Shown: piece by piece, positions 53,160-64,000 of the stretch
How positions within the stretch are numbered: the stretch's first letter is position 1
Layout of the letters: every line of letters begins with the position of its first letter
Made by a program: the position numbers and the translations under genes
DNA from: Microglena sp. YARC
Taxonomy: Eukaryota > Chlorophyta > Chlorophyceae > Chlamydomonadales > Chlamydomonadaceae
NCBI GenBank assembly: GCA_022414725.1
Contig: CM039462.1
Span: forward strand, 181,885,906 to 181,949,905
DNA: 64,000 bases
Direction: 5' to 3'
The notes under the pieces: model-generated
The model's input: only the letters and a program-made list of their open reading frames with translations
Databases searched by the model: none
Told to the model about the DNA's origin: nothing

Positions 53160-55170
53160 GCCTAGCTAAATTCTCTCTCCCCTTATACTGCTCAATATTC
53201 TGTTTCTTAAAACCGAAAAAATATACTAACTCCGTGTGCAGGTCACCTGGACCTCTAAAATCTCTCTCCCCTTTTCTAGTCAATATTCTGTTTCTTAAAA
53301 ACGAAAAATATATACTAACTCCTTGTACAGGTCACCAAGACCTCTAAAATATTTCCCCCCTTTTCCTTTGTCAATATTCTGTTTCTTAAAAACGAAAAAT
53401 ATATACTAACTCCAGGGAACTTCGAAGCAAAAATACACCATCCCTCAACTTTGTAGATTTCATTGAGAGGATGAAGAATTAGGTTTTATTTTCTTGATTT
53501 GGCCCAGTAGAAAAAAAGTGTTGGTCCTCCAAAGTTTGGGCCGCGGGGGGAGGGGGAGGGGGGGGTCGAGGAGAAAATTCTGCATTTTCCAAAAAATTAG
53601 GTACTTTTCAGGCACTTTTTTTCTAGCCCTCAGAATGACATGGGGAGTTGGAACTAGGATGTTCCTGTACTAATACCAGTCCATATATGCTATTGGGGGA
53701 GAGATCCACCACATATTTATACCCAGGGCAGAGGGGGGAGGAGGTGGGTGGGGTGTGTGTGTGGGGGGGGGGGGGGGGGGGGGGGGTCCACACATGCAAT
53801 CTGTGCACCCAGGCCAGCAACTCAGCGAGGACGACATCAATCAATTATCTCTCTGAAGGTGGCTGAGTTTAAGGGGTGGTTGCCAAGGATGTCAATGTCA
53901 GAGGGCGTGAGCAGTGTGAGCAAAGGGAGCGAGCTTAAGTGCGGCTTGAGGCATTCCTAGCAGACGCGCCGGCTTTGTTCTGGAGAATGGTGGTCGATGA
54001 CGTCACCAACTAAGACCACATGTTGTAAAGGACAACATTGTGCCCTTCAGCCAAACATACATTAGTGATTATTGAAGACATGATTGTTTAATGCCTGATT
54101 GAAGCTTGGATTGAAGACCTGGTTATTGAATACCTGATTATTGGGTATTGAAGGTGGGCACATTAGGGGGCCAAGTGGCCCTGACCCCAAGCCAACCAAA
54201 CAATGGAACATTGATGATGATGATTTTCTATGCTTCACACATCCCCAATGGACTCGAGAACAACCTCAATGGATAGGCCTTTAAAAACCCTGTAATATGA
54301 GCATAATTAGACACCATAACCCTAGGTGATTGCTGAAATACTAGCTGTACAGTGGGTTCCGGAGCCGGGGGGGGGGGGTCTGCTGAAGGGTGCCTCAGCA
54401 CTTTTTGGGGATGGTGTATTTCACTTTTGTTTGCCCCCCCCCCTTGACTAACTCCTGGTGCAGGTCACCTAGACCTCTACAAACGCTCTCCCCTTTTTCT
54501 AGTCAATATTAAGTTTCTTAAAAACAAAATAATAAACTACCTCCTTGTACAGGTCACCAAGACCTCTAAAATTTCCCCCCCCTTTTCCTGGTCTATGTCC
54601 AGTTTCTTAAAAACAAAAAATACACTACCTACGGTAGTACAAGTCACCTAGGCCTCTAAAATCTCTCTTCCCTTTTCCCGGCCAATATTCAGTTTCATAA
54701 AAACAAATAATATACTATCTCCTGGTGTAGGTCACCTAGACCTCTAAAATCTCGCCCCTTTTCCTGGTCAATATTCTTTCTTAAAAACAAAGCATCAGAC
54801 TACCTAGCGCGAAAACACGTAGACCTCTAAAATCTCCCTCCCTTTTCCTGGTCAATATTCTGTTCCTTATAAACGAAAAATATACTACCTCCGTGTACAG
54901 GTCACCAAGAGGAAACAGAGACAACCATGTTGAGCTTACATTGGAGAACACTCTCTCTGCCTTTGTTCCATAACTTGAATTTGATCTTACATAGCTTCAG
55001 CCAGCAATTTGAACTTACATAGCTTGAATTTGAGCTTACATAACTTGAATTTGATCTTACATAGCTTCAGCCAGCAATTTGGCTGCTCACCATGTTCGGC
55101 AGTAAAAAAACAAATTATCAGGAAAATGTAAACGCGAGCAAATATTTGTTTTCTTCTTTTTCAATTTCAG
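53160..55170 (+). repeat. Intron 9: copies of the exon 10 acceptor edge
   Basis: Units of about 85-95 bp with AATATTCTGTTTCTTAAAAA, CGAAAAATATA, TACAG, GTCACC(A/T)AGACCTCTAAAA. At least seven copies lie at about 53240, 53330, 54465, 54560, 54647, 54729 and a longer one at 54898-54960 that extends 60 nt into exon 10. Also here are the second 200-bp dispersed repeat (53420-53620), a poly-G run (53763-53786) and a two-copy CTTCAGCCAGCAATTTG repeat. Confidence 0.8.
53420..53620 (+). repeat. Dispersed 200-bp repeat, copy 2
   Basis: Same ordered blocks as 20310-20510, including GGCCCAGTAGAAAAAAAGTG and TTCCAAAAAATTAGGTACTT. Confidence 0.8.
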
Positions 55171-55435
55171 GTCACCAAGAGGAAACAGAGACAACCACGT
55201 TGAGCTTACATCAGAGAACACTCTCTCTGCTTTTGTCCGAGCAGAGGACATCGAACACAGGCTACCTGCCTTGTCGGCTGAGCTCACCCTGTTGGCGCTA
55301 GCTAAGGAGGACATTAACCATACCTGTGTCATGCTGGGGCAGCAAAGTGCAGAAGCTGCAAAGAAAACTGGCGAGCTGAAGGAAGCTGGGAAGCGGTTTT
55401 GAAGGTGTTCCCTCTATCCTCTCTCAGGCCCCAAA
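55171..55435 (+). CDS. Large gene, exon 10 (coiled-coil-like)
   Basis: Acceptor TTTTCAATTTCAG. Encodes SPRGNRDNHVELTSENTLSA, FVRAEDIEHRLPALSAELTL, LALAKEDINHTCVMLGQQSA and EAAKKTGELKEAGKRF. Then a stop (TGA, 55400-55402) appears where two later copies suggest one more base (GGTTTGTGAAGG against GGTTTTGAAGG). The original exon probably ended near 55435 (AAGACG|GTACGT). Downstream copies at about 55620-55685 and 55865-55925 repeat GAAGCTGGGAAGCGGTTTG. Confidence 0.65.
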
Positions 55436-56394
55436 GACGGTACGTCTTTATATAAAGACTAGTTTAATATTTTTCTTATATATAAAGACCTAGTTTATAT
55501 ATTTTCCTTTATATATAAAGACTAGTTTATATATTTCTTTATATATAAAGACATAGTTTATATATTTCTTTATATAGACTGTTGCAAATATACAAAGCAA
55601 TAGGAGAGCCGTAGGAATCTGGGAAGCGGTTGGTATTTCTGAAGTGTGCTTCCCTCAACCTTCTCTCAGGCTTCAAGACGGTACTTTCTACAAGTACATG
55701 CCCCACATCATAGATGCCATTGATTATAGCTGGTCATCATAGAGACATAGGAGGGATTCCTATTTGACCTACCCCTGACTGTAAAATACATAATACATAC
55801 ATACATACATACCATAACATACATACATACATACATACATACATACATGGCAAAGAAATCAAAGCAGAATATGAGAGCTGAAGGAAGCTGGGAAAGCGGT
55901 TTGTGAAGGTGCTCCCCTCCACCCTTTCACAGCAGTAAAAAAACTGCACTTTTTAAAATTTACTCGGGTTCATGTACCACCATACACACACATAAATACT
56001 TTACATCACTGCTGACCTATCTCTTCCCCTGCAGGCCACGTCCACTCCCCCCTCACCTGCACCTACGGGTTCATGTACCATTCATACACACACATAATAC
56101 TTACAGTCACTGCTGACCTATCTCTTCCCCTGCAGGCCACGTCCACTCCCCCCTCACCTGCACCTACGGGTTCATGTACCATTCAACACCACGCAATAAA
56201 CTTACAGTCACTGTGACCTATCTCTTCCCCTGCAGGCCACGTCCACATACACCCTCACCTGCACCTACGGGGTTGTACCCACTTACATACACACATATAG
56301 TACTTACAGTCATGCTGACCCTATGCTCTTCCCGCTGCAGGCACGTCCACTCCCCCCTTCACTGCACCTACGGGTTATGTACATTCATACACAC
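55436..56394 (+). repeat. Intron 10: exon-edge copies and simple repeats
   Basis: 55445-55580 has four 30-bp TATATAAAGACTAGTTTATA units; 55790-55850 is (CATA)n. 56030-56394 has four 100-bp units with CTCTTCCCCTGCAG, GCCACGTCCACTCCCCCCTC, ACCTGCACCTACGGGTTCAT, probably acceptor-edge copies of the next exon (ATSTPPSPAPTG), which lies in or beyond the gap. Confidence 0.75.
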
Positions 56395-57394
56395 NNNNNN
56401 NNNNNNNNNNNNNNNNNNNNNNNNNNNNNNNNNNNNNNNNNNNNNNNNNNNNNNNNNNNNNNNNNNNNNNNNNNNNNNNNNNNNNNNNNNNNNNNNNNNN
56501 NNNNNNNNNNNNNNNNNNNNNNNNNNNNNNNNNNNNNNNNNNNNNNNNNNNNNNNNNNNNNNNNNNNNNNNNNNNNNNNNNNNNNNNNNNNNNNNNNNNN
56601 NNNNNNNNNNNNNNNNNNNNNNNNNNNNNNNNNNNNNNNNNNNNNNNNNNNNNNNNNNNNNNNNNNNNNNNNNNNNNNNNNNNNNNNNNNNNNNNNNNNN
56701 NNNNNNNNNNNNNNNNNNNNNNNNNNNNNNNNNNNNNNNNNNNNNNNNNNNNNNNNNNNNNNNNNNNNNNNNNNNNNNNNNNNNNNNNNNNNNNNNNNNN
56801 NNNNNNNNNNNNNNNNNNNNNNNNNNNNNNNNNNNNNNNNNNNNNNNNNNNNNNNNNNNNNNNNNNNNNNNNNNNNNNNNNNNNNNNNNNNNNNNNNNNN
56901 NNNNNNNNNNNNNNNNNNNNNNNNNNNNNNNNNNNNNNNNNNNNNNNNNNNNNNNNNNNNNNNNNNNNNNNNNNNNNNNNNNNNNNNNNNNNNNNNNNNN
57001 NNNNNNNNNNNNNNNNNNNNNNNNNNNNNNNNNNNNNNNNNNNNNNNNNNNNNNNNNNNNNNNNNNNNNNNNNNNNNNNNNNNNNNNNNNNNNNNNNNNN
57101 NNNNNNNNNNNNNNNNNNNNNNNNNNNNNNNNNNNNNNNNNNNNNNNNNNNNNNNNNNNNNNNNNNNNNNNNNNNNNNNNNNNNNNNNNNNNNNNNNNNN
57201 NNNNNNNNNNNNNNNNNNNNNNNNNNNNNNNNNNNNNNNNNNNNNNNNNNNNNNNNNNNNNNNNNNNNNNNNNNNNNNNNNNNNNNNNNNNNNNNNNNNN
57301 NNNNNNNNNNNNNNNNNNNNNNNNNNNNNNNNNNNNNNNNNNNNNNNNNNNNNNNNNNNNNNNNNNNNNNNNNNNNNNNNNNNNNNNNNNNNNN
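56395..57394. other. Assembly gap (1,000 N)
   Basis: Exactly 1,000 N. It interrupts the array before the next exon of the large gene, so the end of that gene is unknown. Confidence 0.99.
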
Positions 57395-58775
57395 CCTGCT
57401 GGGGTGCGGATGTATAATTCAGCAAGTTGGGGACGTTTCAGGAGGTGGCGCGATGGAGGGGGCAGTGGATTTCGGTAGGAGTGCACCACTGGTACGGCGA
57501 GCGACTTAAGCTGGTAGATGTAGGAGGAGCAGAGAGACGGGGGAGCATGTGGAACGTGTTTCGATGTTAAACGCCAGAAGATGGACAGCTAATTCCCGAT
57601 ATCTCCGATACGATATCGTCAGCTTAATTTGTGGATCGGAGGATGGATAAAAAGGGGAAAATGTTAGAAAGAATGGGTGGAGGAGCTTACAATTGCGAAG
57701 TCAAAGTCGAAAGCTGGACCCGGTGAAATGCGTGCAGCCGGGTGATTGCAACTGAGAAACAATCGGTTTTAGTTGGTTGGGAGATCTGAGCAGTGGTAAG
57801 TCCAGAGTTGGTTGCTATTGCAGTTGACAAAATTTGTCCACCTTGAGGGAAACGACAGGCTGTAATGTCGATGCTATTCTCTTTTGTATAACTGTATAGA
57901 CTCAGCCCGTTCGATACAATGATTGTTGAGGTTCAGTTCAGTAAGTGTTTGCGGAAACAGAGGCAAGTCATCCGAAGCGACGCGGAAAATTGCGGAGAGT
58001 GTTGGCTAATCGGAACGAAGCTGGGACGGAATGAGGGGACGAAGCCAGTTGGTTGTGAGACAGTTGGCTGACGTGTCGGGGCTTCATGTCAGTGCACAAA
58101 AACGTCGGTCAAACAGACACAGGCGTAATCTGGGGGTCCGTCGCAACAAACTCTGAACGCATAGTCTTCAAAACACATCTCATCTTAGCAACCCTTCAAC
58201 CTTGCGACTGCTAAGGGTAATTTGTACTGAAATTTGTTAATGTTATCTCACATTCTTTCAGTCTCAAGGATCTTAAAATAACAGACATAAACTGGCGATC
58301 CCTGAGTACCCCCAGGAATCTTGGTGAAGACAAGAATCGTATTCAAAACATGACGTATGCAGAATTGTAAATGATGTCAGAGGATATAAACCCTAAGTTC
58401 CACAGTTAATGATAATCAATAATAGGGGTGGTATTAATACATAGCAAGACTAGTCTTCGAGCTGACCACTTAATTTGATCAGAAAGGAGCCTCGGATCGT
58501 TCTGGCAATTTTACAGGTGTTTTGATTTGGTGGCTGAGGTATAAGTGAGTGGTGAAGATGAAATACATGATATAGTTAGAATGTCCGTTATACGCTGGAG
58601 GATAGAAAACGTATTTTGAGAAATGGGAAATTGGAACCTGAATTTTGTGGAATAAATACTAACACGAGATGCAGCTGGTGCATCCTGATTTATTTTGAAG
58701 GATGGAAATACATTGACTCATCATTTTACATAAATGCGATAAGAATATCACACATTAAATTATCGTCCAGATGAG
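57395..58775. other. Mostly unrecognised; one S1 copy
   Basis: 57395-57965 and 58160-58775 have no convincing exon, repeat or RNA. 57969-58155 is an S1 element (listed separately). Confidence 0.5.
57969..58155 (+). mobile_element. S1 element, diverged copy
   Basis: Contains GAAGCGACGCGGAAAATTGC, GAAGCCAGTTGGTTGTGAGA, and a GACACAGGCGTAATCTGGGG end, in the same order as other S1 copies. Confidence 0.75.
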
Positions 58776-59671
58776 TAGGGTTTGGTAAGCAACGTATACC
58801 GTATTTTTTCATTTTTATATGCCGTATAACGTATGACACGTATAAACGTATGCATTTAACATATAAAACGTATGATAAAATTATTGCCTTCTTGGGAAAA
58901 GATTTTTACATGGGTTTAAATGTATTGCGCGTTTGCTTAATTTATGGCTTCACATATACACTTTCAAAAATATTGGGCAATTTTAGGTTGTCCATATCTC
59001 AGAACAATATAAATTCGGCAAATCGTGTCGTCCAAGAAGCGGGTGCCAATCTAAGGGATCCATTCATGCCATAGTATTATATTTTCCATTTCACGATTCA
59101 TTATTTAAAAGCGCAGGGCTCCTAAGTCAGCTACTGGTTTCAGACCAAGTGTGCTGCAGCTTCTTGGCAGATCTGGTGATCTGTGAGTCAGCTCAGGTTT
59201 CATAGACCAAGTGTGCCAGCAGCTTCTAGCAGCTTGTGAGACAAGCTACAAGTTTATAATATGTAAAGTATAGTAACTATATTGCAATATTGTCATCTTC
59301 AACATGCAGCTAGGCTTGCACCTCAATCTTTCAAGCCACGTAGGAGCAAGCTGTGGAATGGAAGGCTAGATGGCGCTCTGATATGTGTGCATCCTGGTTA
59401 TCTTAAATCAAACTGTAGGCCACATTTAAGCAAATGGCGTTGAAATATTAATTGTTATTGCATATTGTGTTGAGGAGGTTCACGTTTTCAAAGAGGCTAT
59501 TAATGAAATGAAAATAAAAAACAAGAAGGTTTTGCGCGCGGGAACTTTTAAATGTACAACTCATATCGTTTGTATACGTTTATACTGTAGATCGAGAAAA
59601 AATATACGGCGTATATATGTAATGAGCTTTCTAACCGTATGAGTATACGTTCATACGTCGGCCCAACCCTA
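58776..59671 (-). mobile_element. hAT-like MITE, copy 2
   Basis: Starts TAGGGTTTGG and ends GTCGGCCCAACCCTA. In reverse complement it matches copy 1 (11598-12206) at both ends (GTTGGGCCGAC, CGTATA-rich stretches) and in the middle (GCCTTCCATTCCACA, CTACGTGG). Flanks CAGATGAG and CGATGAG look like an 8-bp target duplication with a one-base loss. About 290 bp longer than copy 1. No transposase. Confidence 0.7.
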
Positions 59672-60346
59672 CGATGAGATGATGATTAATTTATTGTATA
59701 ATCAAATGATCAGTGTGGCTCGACCGGGGCCCTGTCGGTAAAACGGATTGTTTGGATTCAGTTCATCGATCCTTTATTTTGAAGCACTCCTTCATTTTGG
59801 GCAAGTCCTTACGCCTATATGACATGCCATGGATGTTACATGCTTACATACATACACTCCAGGAGTCGAGATGATATAACCGCCTGCTCTTCTGCTGTTA
59901 CCCCTCCTTCCCCCCCTCTCACCCCAACCAACCCAACCCACCATCAGCCATTGCAGGACTGCAGGTGTCTGGCAATCTTCGCGCCTAAGGGTGTCTTACT
60001 CATCTATGTAGGAGTGACTCGCGATTCACAAGACGTAATCTGACTCTTTGTCTAAAGCTCGGAGACCACCCTTCGAGTTAAAACCAAATCCAACCAGCCC
60101 AAAACCAGGCTCGATTACCGTTAACATAGATCGTCATTACCCTTCCCAACAGCCATAATTCCTCGCAAGCTTAAACTCTGTACTCTACTAACTGCTGTGG
60201 TCATCTGGCTAGCACATCGCTTCCACCGAATTGCGAACCCACGAAGCTATCGGATATATTTCGGGGCTCTAATACAAATATATCGTGCCCAATCGGTCGA
60301 ATCCGACATGGACCGGAGGACGAGGGGGAGACATCGACCCTGTTAC
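59672..60346. other. No confident gene; 3' part may be coding on minus strand
   Basis: The minus-strand frame of the next exon stays open down to a stop at 60201 (GHDIFVLEPRNISDSFVGSQ), so the exon may extend to there. The rest has no recognised feature. Confidence 0.35.
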
Positions 60347-60538
60347 CTGTCAATGCCTCGTCCCAATCCGTCAAATCCGACAATGGGACTGATAACGATG
60401 AGAAGATATGTCGGCAGAGTGTGGCGACTGGCGATTTTTCTCGCTTTACCTCTTCCATATCTCTTCGCAACTCCGGTCGTGATGCGGTTTCAGCAGCTAG
60501 CACTTGCAAGTTTTGGAGACAGGCCTCTGTGGACTCCC
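60347..60538 (-). CDS. Exon of an unidentified minus-strand gene
   Basis: Acceptor TCACCTTCACAG at 60539. Encodes ESTEACLQNLQVLAAETASR, PELRRDMEEVKREKSPVATL and CRHIFSSLSVPLSDLTDWDE, then a possible donor GTAACA at 60346. Without that donor the frame runs to a stop at 60201. The mix of helical and charged residues looks like a real protein; the family is not recognised. Arrays of its acceptor edge lie upstream. Confidence 0.6.
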
Positions 60539-60539
60539 C

Positions 60540-61110
60540 TGTGAAGGTGAGGGGAGGGAGGGAGGGTGTGTGTGTCGTGGTGGTGGTGGTGGTGGTGGTG
60601 GTGGTGGGTGAGCAGTGTGGCATTTGGTGCACGTGGGGTAAATGTGGGGTTGCGAGTGCATGTGGTGCATGTGGGGTGTTTGCAGTGCAAGTTTTGGAGA
60701 CAGGCCTCTGTGGACTCCCCTGTGAAGGTGAGGGGAGGGAGGGAGGGAGGGTGTGTGGTGGTGGTGGTGGTGATGGTGGGTGACCAGTGTGCATTTGGTG
60801 CACGTGGGGTATGGGGTGTGGGGTGCATGGTGTGCATGTTGGGTGTTTGCAGTGCAGGTTTTGAAGGCAGGCCTCTGTGGACTCTCGCTGTGAAGGTGAG
60901 GGGAGGGAGGGAGGGAGGGAGGGAGGGAGGGAGGGAGTGTGGTGTGTGTGTGTGTGTGTGTGTGTGTTGGGGGGGGTGGGGGGGGGACAGTGTGCATTTG
61001 GTGCCGTGGGGTGTGTGGTGCATGTTGGGTGTGCAGTGGATGTGGTGCATGTGGGGTGTTTGCAGTGGCAGGTTTTGGAGACAGGCCTCTGTGGACTGTC
61101 CTTGTGAAGG
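60540..61110 (-). repeat. Copies of acceptor plus exon start
   Basis: Three copies (about 60686-60725, 60850-60895 and 61065-61110) of the first 37 nt of the 60347-60538 exon with its acceptor, encoding STEACLQNLHC. Spacers are GGGAGGGAGGG, GGTGGTGG and GTGCATGTGGGGTGTTTGCA repeats. Confidence 0.85.
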
Positions 61111-61311
61111 TGATTGGGAGGGAAGGAGTGTGTGTGTGTAATGTGTATTGTGTGTGTGTGTGTGGTGTGGGGGGGGGGGGGGGGGGGGGGGGGGACAGTG
61201 TGCAGTTGGTGCACGTGGGGGAAGGGGTGTGGGTGCAATGTGGGGTGTTTGCAATGCAAGTTTTAGGAAGGCGTATAACTGTGTGGTGGTGGGAGGAAGG
61301 AGGGAAGGATG

Positions 61312-61381
<70 letters not shown>

Positions 61382-61800
61382 TGCATGAGGTGCATGTGGT
61401 GTGGTGTGTGGTGGGGTTGGACATTGTGCATGTGGTGTGTTTGCATTGCATGTGTGGTTTGTTTTGCATGAGTTGTGTTGTGTGTTTTGTGTGTGATGTG
61501 TGTCTCGTGTGTGGTGGGGGTGAACAGTGTGCATGTGGTGTGTGCGGTGCAGGGGTGGTTTGTGGTGCATGTGTTGTGCTGTGTGTGATGTGTGTGTATT
61601 GTGTGTGGTGGGAGTGAACAGTGTGCATGTGTTGCATGTGGTGTGTTTGCAGTGCGTTTGTGGTTTGTGGTGCATGTGTTGTCTTGTGGTGTGTGTGTCG
61701 TGTTTGGTGCATGTGGTGTGTTTGCAGTGCATGTTTGGTTTGTGGTGCATGTGTTGTGTTTGCAGTGCATGTGTGGTTTGTGGTGCATGTGGTGTGTGCG
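61111..61800 (+). repeat. GT-rich tract with a 64-G homopolymer
   Basis: GTGTGTG, GTGGTGCATGTGTTGTG-type repeats. 61313-61376 is an unbroken run of 64 G. Frames on the minus strand (His/Thr/Pro) are compositional. Confidence 0.9.
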
Positions 61801-61804
61801 GAGC

Positions 61805-62240
<436 letters not shown>

Positions 62241-64000
62241 TAACTTTGCCATACCAGCTTGCCTTTTCTCGTGTCCTCATGCAGCGCACACTATGGAGTG
62301 CAAGCTTGTCTTTTCGCATGTCCTCATGCAGCACAAAAATTGCAGTTGGAACACGCAGCGCAAATTTTGCAGTCCAAACTTGCCTTTTCTCATGCAGTCC
62401 CTCATGCATTGCAAACTTTGCAGCTCAAACTCTGTTACGCAAACTTTGCAGTTTAATCATTGCAGTTCACACTCTGCAGTGCAAACTTTGCAGTACCAGC
62501 TTGCCTTTTCTCATTGCTCAATGCAGTGCACACTATGGAGTGCAAGCTTGTCTTTTGCGCATGTCCTCATGCAGCACAAAAAATGCAGTTTGAACACGCA
62601 GCGCAAATTTTGCAGTACCAGCTTGCCTTTTCTCATGTCCCTCATGCAGTGCATACTTAGCACTCCAAACTCTGTAACGCAAACTTTGCAGTTTAATCAT
62701 TGCAGTCACACTGCAGTGCTAAACTTTGCAGTACCGACCTTGCTTTTTATCATGTCCTCATGCAGCGCAAACTCCGCAGTTCAAACTCTGTCACGCAAAC
62801 TTTGCAGTTTAATCATTGCAGTTCACACTCTGCAGTGCAAACTTTACAGTACCACCTTGCTTTTTATCATGTCCTCATGCAGCGCAAACTCCGCAGTTCA
62901 AACTCTGTCACGCAAACTTTGCAGTTTAATCATTGCAGTTCACACTCTGCAGTGCAAACTGCCACTCGCAGTACCACTTGCTTTTTATCATGTCCTCATG
63001 CAGCGCAAACTTCGCAGTTCAAACTCTGTCACGCAAACTTTGCAGTTTAATCATTGCAGTTCACACTCTGCAGTGCAAACTTTGCAGTACCACCTTGCTT
63101 TTTATCATGTCCTCATGCAGCGCAAACTTCGCAGTTCAAAGTCTGTAACGCAAACTTTGCAGTTTAATCATTGCAGTTCACACTCTGCAGTGCAAACTTT
63201 GCAGTACTAGCTTGCCTTTTATCATGTCTCTGCAGTTGCAAAGCTCCGCAGTTTTTTCAAACTCTGTCACACAAACTTTGCAGTTTTCATCATTGTAGTA
63301 CATTTGGGCACTCTGTTCTGCAAATTTGCAGTCAACTTTCCTTCTCTCTTTGTCCACATCAGGGTACTACTAAGCGCGGTGCACGGCAGCGCTGGTGCCG
63401 CGCAGTTTTTCAAACCCCCTGTGGGCGCAGCGCGCAGTTTTTTGCGCTTTTGGCACTAAAAAGCGCTGAACCAATTTTGACGTTTGTGCGCTATAGAGCG
63501 CTGACCAATTTGGCAAGAAAGTAGACCCTGGTCACATGCAGTGCGAACTTGTGGTTTCTCGTTGTCCTCACGGCAATGAAAATGGGTCATGTCTAGTGTC
63601 CATGCAGTGCAAGGACGATGGAGTGCAGGCTTGTCTTTTTCTCATGTCCTCATGCAATTGAAATATGCTGTCCTCTGCCATTGCAGAGCACACTATTGAG
63701 TCTAAGTTTGCCTTTTCGCATGTCCTCATGCAGTCCAAACTTTGCAGTTGAATCATTGCAGTTCACACTCTGTAGTGCAAATTTTGCAGTCCAAACTTGC
63801 CCTTTCTCATGTCCCTCATGCAGTTCAAACTCTGTAAAGCAATCTTGCGGTTCAACTTTGTAACGCCACTTCGCAGTTTCATCACTGCAGCTCACACTCT
63901 GAAGTGCAAAGTTTTGCAGCCCAAACCTTGCCTTCTCTCATGTCCTCATGCAGCACAACAAACTGCTTTGCAAACTCGGCAGTGCAACTTGCAGTTCAAA

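Noticed and set aside
56174..57489. Open frames crossing the second gap
   Set aside because: Same reason; the flanks are arrays and unrecognised sequence.

Overview
The window looks like nuclear DNA from a eukaryote, probably a green-lineage alga. Genes are split by introns with GT-AG borders. Most of the DNA is simple repeats, minisatellites and transposable elements. The LTR elements are of the Ty1/copia type. Short runs of the plant/green-algal telomere motif TTTAGGG occur inside introns. There are no bacterial operons, rRNA genes or confident tRNA genes. The species call is an inference; no marker gene is present. Two 1,000-base N blocks (2782-3781 and 56395-57394) are scaffold gaps. Homopolymer C/G runs and many one-base frameshifts suggest that some breaks are sequence errors.

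Layout: 1-5.3 kb holds minisatellites containing microexon-like units on the minus strand. 5.3-20.7 kb is a mosaic of simple repeats, a 560-bp tandem duplication, a hAT-like MITE, and isolated exons of at least four genes. One of these exons resembles a LARGE-type (GT49) glycosyltransferase. A 3-kb higher-order array (period about 470 bp) also lies here. 20.7-38.2 kb is a nest of Ty1/copia elements inside a (TAATG)n satellite: an outer plus-strand element, a truncated minus-strand element, a non-autonomous minus-strand element with target duplication CACTC, and an innermost nearly complete plus-strand element with identical 384-bp LTRs and target duplication ACAGT. 39.6-55.4 kb is one large plus-strand gene of at least ten exons whose splice phases agree from exon to exon. 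Its protein starts with a P/Q/Y/T/N-rich repeat, continues as a helical (armadillo-like) region and ends in coiled-coil-like sequence; I do not recognise the family. 57.4-64 kb holds a second MITE copy, a minus-strand exon, and more arrays.

The most striking signal is shared by nearly all the genes. Introns are filled with tandem arrays of partial exon copies, each cut at a splice junction: either acceptor plus the first bases of the next exon, or the last bases of an exon plus its donor. This occurs on both strands, in at least seven separate loci and at almost every intron of the large gene. In two places the copies form in-frame 48-nt exons that could be spliced in. I read this as intron growth, and occasional exon birth, by repeated tandem duplication across splice sites. 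It could be a locus or genome trait worth systematic study. A short dispersed element (called S1 here) and the two MITE copies are further repeat families seen in more than one place.
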